Made by a program: the position numbers and the translations under genes. The notes below the pieces were generated by a model, which saw nothing but the letters and a program-made list of their open reading frames with translations, was not told where the DNA came from and made no database searches. This document shows, one piece after another, positions 58,918-64,000 of a stretch of DNA of 64,000 bases; the first letter of the stretch is position 1; every line of letters begins with the position of its first letter. The stretch covers positions 415,160-479,159 of the forward strand of contig NZ_VLKP01000001.1 of assembly GCF_007830115.1 (NCBI RefSeq). Reading direction: 5' to 3'. Origin of the DNA: Aerolutibacter ruishenii. Its GTDB lineage: Bacteria; Pseudomonadota; Gammaproteobacteria; Xanthomonadales; Xanthomonadaceae.

Positions 58918-59301
58918 ATGCCGTACTTGAGGTTGTTCGTTGCTTTTGCCGTAGTAGCCGCATGGTGTAGCACTGGGTTCGCTGCCCCGGGCGCAACAAC
59001 CAAGCTCGTGTGCCCAATGAAAGACCATAATGGCCAGAGTTCCTTCACGGCCGAAATCACGCTCGATGAGGCTAACGGACGCGTTTCAATGGGAGCATTG
59101 AAGCTTCCGGCGGTGTTCTCTTCCGCGGAGGTCACTTGGAACATCGACACGCCAAGCGGCCCACCGGGTGGTTTTGAACAGCGCTTGAATCGCTACTCTG
59201 GCGAGTTCGTGGTTTCTTTCGTAAATCCAACCACGGGGCATCGTCTCGTGCCGCATTCCGGGGTGTGCCAGCCTGCGGCGGAGTCTAAGCGCCGCTTCTA
59301 G
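58918..59301 (+). CDS. Cassette 2: exported protein of unknown function
   Basis: This is a 127-residue protein with a good signal peptide (MPYLRLFVAFAVVAAWCSTG, cleavage after GFAA), then a beta-rich domain with TKLVCPMKDHNG and VCQPAAES (a Cys pair likely forming a disulfide). The ATG has GGGGGAAAT in front. A single compact periplasmic domain is expected. No family is recognised. Confidence 0.8.
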   Translation: MPYLRLFVAFAVVAAWCSTGFAAPGATTKLVCPMKDHNGQSSFTAEITLDEANGRVSMGALKLPAVFSSAEVTWNIDTPSGPPGGFEQRLNRYSGEFVVSFVNPTTGHRLVPHSGVCQPAAESKRRF

Positions 59302-59311
59302 CTGGCTGTGC

Positions 59312-59371
59312 AGCTAACAATTCGTCCAAGCCGACGCTGCTTCGCAGCGCGGCTTAACTCAGGTGTTAGGT
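59312..59371 (+). other. attC2 (60 bp)
   Basis: R'' AGCTAAC is complementary to the first core of cassette 2 (GTTAGCT). R' is GTTAGGT. The inner arms AAGCCGACGCTGC and GCAGCGCGGCTT pair with one unpaired base. Confidence 0.93.
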
Positions 59372-59393
59372 GCCGCTTGGAGTCTGTCGCAAC

Positions 59394-59792
59394 GTGAATG
59401 ATGTAACGCCCAGCGAACCCGTTCCTGCCGTCAAGGATGAGTCGCCCGAGCGGGCAATCCCTACCGCATGGAGACCAGCGTTCCGAGCCATAGTGGCTGC
59501 GTTTCTCGCGGGCGACTTCGCGCTAAAGGCTGGAGTGACTGGTGTAGAGCCCATTCCGGAGGAAATCGCGGCTCACATCCGCAGCTATATCGCGGACTAT
59601 GGCGCTACGCTTACCGCTCTTCCAGAAGACACTTGGGCCTCGTCGGTCTGCATCTGGTACGGCGATCACTGGAAAGCACTTGTAGACCTCTGGACGGCCG
59701 AAGAAGGTCGGAGTGACTTGGTGCTGCACGCAGACGTGACAGAGGCAGGCCCCGGCTTCAGCATTCGGGTTAGTTTGGTCTATGTGCCATAG
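59394..59792 (+). CDS. Cassette 3: cytoplasmic protein of unknown function
   Basis: This is a 132-residue soluble protein without signal or membrane segment. It has a helical N-terminal half (FRAIVAAFLAGDFAL) and a C-terminal half of alternating strands (SSVCIWYGDHWKALVDLW, GFSIRVSLVYVP), suggesting a small alpha+beta fold. The start used is GTG 59394 (VNDVTPSEP) with GGAG 11 bases upstream; a GTG at 59370 would lie inside the attC core. Confidence 0.75.
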   Translation: MNDVTPSEPVPAVKDESPERAIPTAWRPAFRAIVAAFLAGDFALKAGVTGVEPIPEEIAAHIRSYIADYGATLTALPEDTWASSVCIWYGDHWKALVDLWTAEEGRSDLVLHADVTEAGPGFSIRVSLVYVP

Positions 59793-59801
59793 CTCGGCGG
59801 C

Positions 59802-59861
59802 ACCTAACAATTCGTCCAAGCCGACGCCACTTCGTGGCGCGGCTTAACTCAGGTGTTAGGC
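59802..59861 (+). other. attC3 (60 bp)
   Basis: R'' ACCTAAC matches the start of cassette 3 (GTTAGGT). R' is GTTAGGC. The inner stem differs from attC2 only in the loop (CACTTCGTGG in place of TGCTTCGCAG), with compensating changes on both sides. Confidence 0.93.
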
Positions 59862-59865
59862 GGCT

Positions 59866-60147
59866 ATGCGAGCACTATCAGTTCTGTTGATTCTTCTAGG
59901 ACTAGTCAGCTCGCTAGTGCTTTCCACGTACCTTGGACGGCTCTACGAACGAACGCGACCAACCCTCCCAGACCAAGACACTGGGCTCATCCATGAGATT
60001 CATCCGGTACGTGGAGGAAAGACCGTCTATGTCTCGCAAACCGAGTACTGGTTACAGTTTGGCTCGTGGTGGGGTGGCATCCTTATCAGCGTCGCAGGCG
60101 GGGCACTTTTGGGGCGTGCAATGCGGAAGCCAGGAGGCGCAGCCTAA
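59866..60147 (+). CDS. Cassette 4: small two-helix membrane protein
   Basis: This is a 93-residue protein with two membrane helices (about residues 4-23 and 68-86) and a soluble loop of about 45 residues with HEIHPVRGGKTVYVSQTEYW. The start ATG lies 5 bases after the core site, and the stop is inside the R'' box. The function is unknown. Confidence 0.78.
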   Translation: MRALSVLLILLGLVSSLVLSTYLGRLYERTRPTLPDQDTGLIHEIHPVRGGKTVYVSQTEYWLQFGSWWGGILISVAGGALLGRAMRKPGGAA

Positions 60148-60153
60148 CAATTC
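60142..60153 (+). other. attC4, left part (split by insertion)
   Basis: GCCTAACAATTC is the R'' side of a 60-bp attC. It continues at 61677. GCCTAAC matches the start of cassette 4. Confidence 0.9.
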
Positions 60154-60496
60154 CCTAGGGAGCTTCCCGTCAACCCCGGCAAAGCAACGCTATCGCCTTT
60201 AGCTTGAAGGCCCTTGCTGGTCACGTGTTGTACTGCGCTTGCGGTGTTGCCCGTCAGTGCGTTGGCGGCATCAGTGCCAGACTGCGTTTCCCTAGCCGGT
60301 CTTGTTGGACGCCAGCTGCTCGCCCGGACCTCTGTATAAACCGCACCCGAAGGCCTCGCTCATTGACCGGTCTCACCCATGGGCGGGGATCAGCCGCGGC
60401 ATGTGGACGGTGCCAACTTGTTAGTCAGGCTCTCTTCGGGTCGGTCTGACCTGTTGCCCTACCTTTCGCTCTGGCGGTGGAACGGGGTTACGTGGC
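60154..60496 (-). ncRNA. Non-coding end of the IS, expected guide RNA (seekRNA/bridge RNA) locus
   Basis: In the IS1111 group the guide RNA that pairs with target and element ends is encoded 3' of the transposase gene, which is this interval. It contains TTGTTAG (60418-60424), equal to the attC target strand next to the insertion; CTTGAA (60203-60208), equal to the other flank; and TTCCCTAG (60288-60295), equal to the element end plus flank (60151-60158). These are short matches. The exact ends of the RNA cannot be given. Confidence 0.55.
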
Positions 60497-61579
60497 TCAG
60501 TTGCGCGGTCGCTTGCTCCGCGGCCGCTGCACCATCAGGTGCTTGAGCCAGGCGTTCGGGTCGTACTCCTCGCCACGTGCCAGCATTGCCCACAGCTGGC
60601 GCGCGTGTTTGTTGGCAATGGCCACCACCACCTTGCCGAACGGCAGGCGGGCGGACAGGTCGCGAATCCAAAGCTGCTCGGACGTCGCACGCTCGGGCGA
60701 AACGGCCTTGGCCCGCTGCAGACTGCTGCGCGCCCCCTGGATCAGCAGGGTGCGCAGGTAGCGATCGCCATTGCACGTGATGGGCCCAAGAATGGTCTTG
60801 CCGCCCGTGGACGACTGCTTCGGCACCAGCCCGAGCCACGCGGCCATCTGCCGGCCGTTCTTGAACTCGCGGGCATCGCCCACCATCGCCACCACGGCGT
60901 CGGCGGTCAGCGGTCCGATGCCCACCAGCTGCTGCACGCGGACGCAGCGCGCATCGGTGCGTGCCTGCGCCAGGATTTGCCGGTCACACTCGGCCAGGCA
61001 TTCGCGCAGCTGCTGCCAATGGGCTGCATGCTGGTCCAGCAACGGCACCAGCATCGGCGGCAAGGCCGAACGAATCGCAGGGTCCACCAGGGCGCGCTTC
61101 AAGGCCGGATCGTTCCGCGCCACCGCAATGCCAAACTCGGCCAATAGACCGCGCAACCGGTTGCTGGTGGCCAGGCACTCGGTCTTGTAGCCCTCGCGAA
61201 CCCGGTGCCACGCCAACCGCGCCTGCTGCGCCTCGTCCTTGACCGGCACGAAGCGCATGTTGCCCTGCCGCGCAGCCGTGGCGATCGCCTCAGCGTCGTT
61301 GCGGTCGTTCTTGGTGGCCCGGCTCTTGCGGAACGGCGCCACGAACTGCGCCGCCATCAAACGCGGTTGCAGCCCGTAGGCCTTGCAGCGCCGGGCCCAG
61401 TGGTGCGCACTGCTGCACGCTTCCATGGCCACCACGGTCCCTGCCGGAACCTGCGGAAGCCATTGCATGAAGGCGTCACGGCGTAATTCCTTGTGGCTGC
61501 GGACCTGGCCGTTGGCCGTCACCTCGCAGGTCGAAAACACCGTTTTTGCCAAGTCGACGCCGATGGTTATAGTGCTCAT
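60497..61579 (-). CDS. IS110/IS1111-group transposase (DEDD plus Transposase_20)
   Basis: This is a 360-residue recombinase. The N-terminal RuvC-like DEDD domain shows GVDLAKTVF, VVAMEACSSAHHW and KNDRNDAEAIATAA. The C-terminal Transposase_20 domain has VQQLVGIGPLTADAVVAMV and GDRYLRTLLIQGARSSL with the candidate catalytic Ser. It works with the guide RNA of the same element. The gene is intact. G+C is higher than in the cassettes around it. The start codon is directly preceded by a repeat that can pair with the upstream inverted repeat. Confidence 0.95.
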   Translation of the reverse strand: MSTITIGVDLAKTVFSTCEVTANGQVRSHKELRRDAFMQWLPQVPAGTVVAMEACSSAHHWARRCKAYGLQPRLMAAQFVAPFRKSRATKNDRNDAEAIATAARQGNMRFVPVKDEAQQARLAWHRVREGYKTECLATSNRLRGLLAEFGIAVARNDPALKRALVDPAIRSALPPMLVPLLDQHAAHWQQLRECLAECDRQILAQARTDARCVRVQQLVGIGPLTADAVVAMVGDAREFKNGRQMAAWLGLVPKQSSTGGKTILGPITCNGDRYLRTLLIQGARSSLQRAKAVSPERATSEQLWIRDLSARLPFGKVVVAIANKHARQLWAMLARGEEYDPNAWLKHLMVQRPRSKRPRN

Positions 61580-61676
61580 GGGAGACTTCCCCTCCAGATA
61601 TGCCGATGGTGAAAACCATCATGGCCCTCGAGGCCGAGCGGTTGTCCGCAAGGGGCGGGAAGTCTCCTTTTTACTC

Positions 61677-61724
61677 ATTCAAGTCGAAGCTGCTTCGCAG
61701 CTCGACTTAATTCCGGTGTTAGGC
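61677..61724 (+). other. attC4, right part
   Basis: ATTCAAGTCGAAGCTGC pairs with the AGCTCGACTT arm, and the site ends in R' GTTAGGC (61718-61724). Joined with 60142-60153 it gives a regular 60-bp attC. Confidence 0.9.
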
Positions 61725-61729
61725 GTCAC

Positions 61730-62383
61730 ATGCAGAGTATCGGCACTCACATTATTCACTGGCCGCATCGCGCACTTGCTTGGCTCATGCGTGCCCGGCT
61801 TCCTATGTTCACAGCGCTTGTAGTGATGCTAGCGCTCGCCGCATCGCTGTTTTACTGGCAAACGGAGCCTAGCGTCAGGATTTCCGGTCTGCTGTTGCAA
61901 GTTCTTGGCATAGCTGCCGCTGCTATCGGCATCCGCGACACTCGGAGAATGTTTGGGAAACCTAGTTTTTTGGAGCAAGTGCGCGCTTGGCTTAAGACAA
62001 TGCCTGGGCTTAAGCCACGCACTGTTTCGGCTTCGGGCTCAGCCACTTTATCCATGTCTGCTTCGGCTAAGGCTCACGTATGGCGCGGCGCGGGCGCAGA
62101 TCCTACCCTTGAGTCTCGCCTTTCGGCTGCCGAGGCGAACTTGGATGAGTTGTACAAGCGCGCCAATGCCGCCGAGTCAGCTTTTGACGCGCACGTTCGG
62201 GCCTCAGAGCAACAACTTCGCGAAGAAGTGGGTGCTCGGAAAGAAGCTGACCGTCAGTTGCATCTCAAGATCGAGGCGGCATCAACGGATGGCCTTCACT
62301 TGGCAGCGGTCGGTGTCGTTTGGCTCGCCTGCGGCGTAGTTATGAGTACAGTGCCAAATGAGCTGTTGAGTTTAGTCAGGTGA
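61730..62383 (+). CDS. Cassette 5: membrane protein with coiled coil
   Basis: This is a 217-residue protein. Two membrane helices (about residues 26-43 and 51-68) are followed by a cytoplasmic or periplasmic region with a Ser-rich SASGSATLSMSASAKA stretch, a heptad-repeat region (about 125-185, ESRLSAAEANLDELYKRA and further) and a third helix (about 192-208). The topology recalls membrane-tethered coiled-coil sensors, but no family is recognised. It is separated from any upstream cassette promoter by the IS. Confidence 0.78.
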   Translation: MQSIGTHIIHWPHRALAWLMRARLPMFTALVVMLALAASLFYWQTEPSVRISGLLLQVLGIAAAAIGIRDTRRMFGKPSFLEQVRAWLKTMPGLKPRTVSASGSATLSMSASAKAHVWRGAGADPTLESRLSAAEANLDELYKRANAAESAFDAHVRASEQQLREEVGARKEADRQLHLKIEAASTDGLHLAAVGVVWLACGVVMSTVPNELLSLVR

Positions 62384-62440
62384 CGGGTGAATTCACACAC
62401 CAAGTGCAACGCCTTTAGAATTCTGTTTTCATGGCCTCTT

Positions 62441-62511
62441 GCCTAACAGATCGTTCAAGTCGAAGCTCAATCGCTTCGCGCTTGAGCTCGACTTAACTCC
62501 AGGTGTTAGAC
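62441..62511 (+). other. attC5 (71 bp)
   Basis: R'' GCCTAAC matches the start of cassette 5. R' is GTTAGAC. The inner part is the same as attC1. Confidence 0.93.
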
Positions 62512-62517
62512 CCTCAC

Positions 62518-63243
62518 ATGACAGACCAGTACCTTTTCCAGGGAGTGGTGCTTCCCGAGCGCGCCCAAATCTCTATCGATTTTGCGTTGAACTTCTCGCA
62601 CCTAGCGTCGGAAGCTGACGGCACGGCACACATAAGCATCATTCTGAATCAGGTCGCAGTCACGGTAGAGAGCAGCCATGAATGGGACATCTTTGACCTT
62701 AGAAACGTCGTTGCGAGCATGGTGCGTGGCCAGTTGGATGCAGTCGGGTACCTAATGGGGTACGCCTACGAGCTCGAGATTAGTCGCGTGATCAATCGAG
62801 GGCGGTCTATTGACTACGTGTTTGGAATAGATGTGCCCTGTATCTCTGCGCGCGCAAAACCCGCAGACTTGGCAACGTCTCTAAGCGATCTTCGCGGAAA
62901 ACTTCAGGGTCGCAATGGCATATACGTCAGCCGCTGCCTTACAGATCTGATCTCTGCCATGAAGAACGCGGATGACACCGGCTTCTATTGCTATCGAGCG
63001 CTTGAATCGCTGCGCCATCATTGCGCTGCAGTCTATGGCCTTTCCGGCAAGAGCAAGGCTAATCAGTGGGCGAAGTTCCGTGAAGTTGCTTCTGCCGAGC
63101 GGTCCGCAATCGACCGAATTAAGGCTGCGGCTGACCCACTACGGCACGGTGATGTGGCAAGCATGTCGAGCCAGTCGCGGGGCGAGCTACTGACCACGAC
63201 ATGGGATGTCGTCGACTGCTACCTCGGTGGGGTGCAGATGTGA
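62518..63243 (+). CDS. Cassette 6: protein with HEPN-like C-terminal region
   Basis: This is a 241-residue soluble protein. The first 130 residues are beta-rich (SHLASEADGTAHISIILNQ). The C-terminal part (about 140-235) is helical and shows CYRALESLRHHCAAVYG, then WAKFREVASAERSAIDR and ADPLRHGD, a pattern like HEPN or abortive-infection-type domains with an R-H pair. This is a weak reading from motif layout. The start is ATG 62518; the GTG at 62503 lies in the attC. Confidence 0.75.
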   Translation: MTDQYLFQGVVLPERAQISIDFALNFSHLASEADGTAHISIILNQVAVTVESSHEWDIFDLRNVVASMVRGQLDAVGYLMGYAYELEISRVINRGRSIDYVFGIDVPCISARAKPADLATSLSDLRGKLQGRNGIYVSRCLTDLISAMKNADDTGFYCYRALESLRHHCAAVYGLSGKSKANQWAKFREVASAERSAIDRIKAAADPLRHGDVASMSSQSRGELLTTTWDVVDCYLGGVQM

Positions 63244-63244
63244 G

Positions 63245-63294
63245 GTCTAACAGTTCGTCCAAGTCGACGCCGCTTCGCGGCGCGGCTTAACTCA
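63245..63294 (+). other. attC6, truncated
   Basis: R'' GTCTAAC matches the start of cassette 6, and the stem AAGTCGACGCCGC...GCGGCGCGGCTT is complete. The sequence stops at CTTAACTCAG, and the expected GTGTTAG core is missing. Confidence 0.88.
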
Positions 63295-63430
63295 GCAACT
63301 GTCTTGTGATCTCGTCTTTCAGGCCATGATGCGGCCTTCAGTGCGCAGCTCTTCGCGACGCCTGGCATTGACGATTCTGTAATGACCCAGTGATTTCCTG
63401 CTCAGGTGTAACCTTGAAGAGGAAACACTG
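63295..63430. other. Junction between the array and the IS3-family element
   Basis: These 136 bases hold no full gene. The part before about 63378 is neither attC nor recognisable cassette. TGTAATGACCCAG at about 63378 may be the left end of the IS3-family element. On the minus strand an open frame ending at 63319 (NARRREELRTEGRIMA) could be a remnant of another gene. Confidence 0.5.
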
Positions 63431-63745
63431 ATGAGCGTAGTGATGGAAGAAGAGATCAAGCGATGGACAGCCCGGCGGAAGTCCGCGTTGGTGCTGGAGA
63501 TCATCCAGGGCAAGACGACCGTTTCGGAGGCCAGCCGGCAGTTTGACCTGCCGCCCTCGGAGATCGAGAGCTGGGTCGATGACGGCAAGCGCGGTATGGA
63601 GAACGCCCTACGGGCCAAGCCCGAGGATGTCCGCGAGCAGTACGAGCGCCAGCTCAAGGACCTGCAGGAAGCCTATGGCGAGGCGATGCTGGAGTTGCGC
63701 GCGCGAAAAAAATTGGCGTCCCTGTTGGGCAAGGACGAGAGCTGA
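63431..63745 (+). CDS. IS3-family transposase OrfA
   Basis: This is a 104-residue protein with an N-terminal helix-turn-helix (GKTTVSEASRQFDLPPSEIE) and a coiled-coil C-terminus (REQYERQLKDLQEAYGEAML). It ends 33 bases after a run of seven A (63706-63712), the usual slippery site for programmed -1 frameshifting that makes the OrfAB transposase. Confidence 0.92.
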   Translation: MSVVMEEEIKRWTARRKSALVLEIIQGKTTVSEASRQFDLPPSEIESWVDDGKRGMENALRAKPEDVREQYERQLKDLQEAYGEAMLELRARKKLASLLGKDES

Positions 63746-64000
63746 TCGCGTCCGTCCGGCAGGGACTGAAGCAGGATGGGTTCGAGGTGTCTGTCAGCCA
63801 GCTGTGTCGCTGGTTCGAACTGCCCCGGCGGACCGTGTACTACAAGCCGACCAAGGCCGCACCGAAGGTGAAGTCGGAACTGGCCGAGCCGATCAAGGCG
63901 CTGATCGAAGAAGAGCCGTCGTTCGGTTATCGGACGGTGGCGGGCCTGTTGGATATGAACAAGAACACCGTGCAGCGCGTGTTCCAGTTGATGGGCTGGC
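63712..64000 (+). CDS. IS3-family transposase OrfB, N-terminal part
   Basis: The frame entered by a -1 shift at the A7 run reads IGVPVGQGRELIASVRQG, then VSQLCRWFELPRRTVYYKP and EEPSFGYRTVAGLLDMNK, the HTH_21 region of IS3 OrfB. The DDE integrase domain would follow outside the window. Confidence 0.9.
   Translation, partial: MGVPVGQGRELIASVRQGLKQDGFEVSVSQLCRWFELPRRTVYYKPTKAAPKVKSELAEPIKALIEEEPSFGYRTVAGLLDMNKNTVQRVFQLMGW

Larger units (their letters stand above)
60154..61676 (-). mobile_element. IS110-family element, IS1111 group, inserted in attC4
   Basis: The element is 1,523 bp, with its ends defined by restoring a 60-bp attC. Subterminal inverted repeats are at 60159-60169 (GGAGCTTCCCG) and 61656-61667 (GGAGACTTCCCG on the minus strand), 5 and 9 bases inside the ends, as typical of the IS1111 group. 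There is no target duplication. It carries one transposase gene on the minus strand and a 343-base non-coding region 3' of it. Elements of this group are known to target attC sites. Confidence 0.92.
58526..63294 (+). mobile_element. Integron cassette array without integrase (CALIN)
   Basis: Six cassettes in one orientation, each with a single gene and a 3' attC, lie between the first core site and a truncated sixth attC. The attC sites are of two closely related kinds (60 and 71 bp), the homogeneity expected of a sedentary chromosomal integron. Base composition of the cassettes is visibly lower in G+C than the chromosome on the left. No intI is visible within the window on either side. The array is interrupted by an IS110/IS1111-group element and bordered by an IS3-family element. 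Confidence 0.9.
63378..64000 (+). mobile_element. IS3-family insertion sequence, left part
   Basis: orfA and the start of orfB in the overlapping -1 frame are visible. The element continues beyond the window. The left end at 63378 is a guess from the TG start. Confidence 0.75.

Noticed and set aside
60204..60449. Open frame of 81 codons inside the IS
   Set aside because: It lies in the non-coding end expected to hold the guide RNA and has no ribosome binding site or similarity.

Overview
The window looks like a piece of a gammaproteobacterial chromosome from the Xanthomonadaceae/Lysobacteraceae (a Lysobacter-, Luteimonas- or Xanthomonas-like organism). The evidence is very high G+C, several exported S8, S9 and M1 peptidases, the gene order DUF484-xerC-hslV-hslU, the pair algZ-algR next to hemC, the block rsmB-fmt-def-LysM-dprA-smg-topA-tsaC, and short 60-bp attC sites of the kind known from Xanthomonas chromosomal integrons. 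Species cannot be fixed from sequence alone.

Layout. 1-5,000: end of a PfkB-family kinase, then on the minus strand a lipoprotein, an alpha/beta hydrolase, an M1 aminopeptidase and ubiE. 5,100-10,500: three tandem paralogous S8 (subtilisin-like) secreted proteases, each with a protease-associated (PA) insert and its own GC-rich terminator. 10,600-16,100: hslU, hslV, xerC, DUF484, dapF, lptM and a DUF454 membrane protein. 16,200-20,600: two S9A oligopeptidases. 20,700-23,800: a small membrane protein, a patatin-like phospholipase, a WYL regulator and a proline-rich anchored protein. 23,800-29,000: a four-gene DMSO-reductase-family operon (molybdoenzyme, small membrane protein, 4Fe-4S subunit, membrane anchor) resembling SoeABC. 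29,100-35,700: a predicted envelope protein, hemC, algR, algZ, an esterase and a chemoreceptor. 35,700-40,000: a CAU-anticodon tRNA, a diguanylate cyclase, rpoD and dtd. 40,000-47,600: envelope and LPS genes (lauroyl-type acyltransferase, two PH-domain membrane proteins, three glycosyl- or phosphotransferases, an ArnT/PMT-like protein). 47,700-58,200: rsmB, fmt, def, a LysM protein, dprA, smg, topA, tsaC and a DUF4124 protein.

58,500-63,300 is the accessory part. Six promoter-poor, lower-GC cassettes lie in one orientation, each ending in an attC site. This is an integron cassette array with no integron integrase in the window. The R'' box of each cassette is complementary to the first bases of the same cassette, exactly for cassettes 2 to 6 and with one mismatch for cassette 1, as expected if they once circularised. 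One attC is split by an IS110/IS1111-group element (IS1111-attC type). Its long non-coding end, 3' of the transposase gene, is where the group encodes its guide RNA (seekRNA/bridge RNA), and it holds short matches to the attC target and to the element's own end. The last attC is cut off, and an IS3-family element runs out of the window.

The core genes act in translation and protein quality control (def, fmt, rsmB, dtd, hslUV), DNA topology and recombination (topA, xerC, dprA), transcription (rpoD), envelope building and secreted proteolysis. The array adds mostly unknown small proteins: two with signal peptides, two membrane proteins, and one with a HEPN-like C-terminus.
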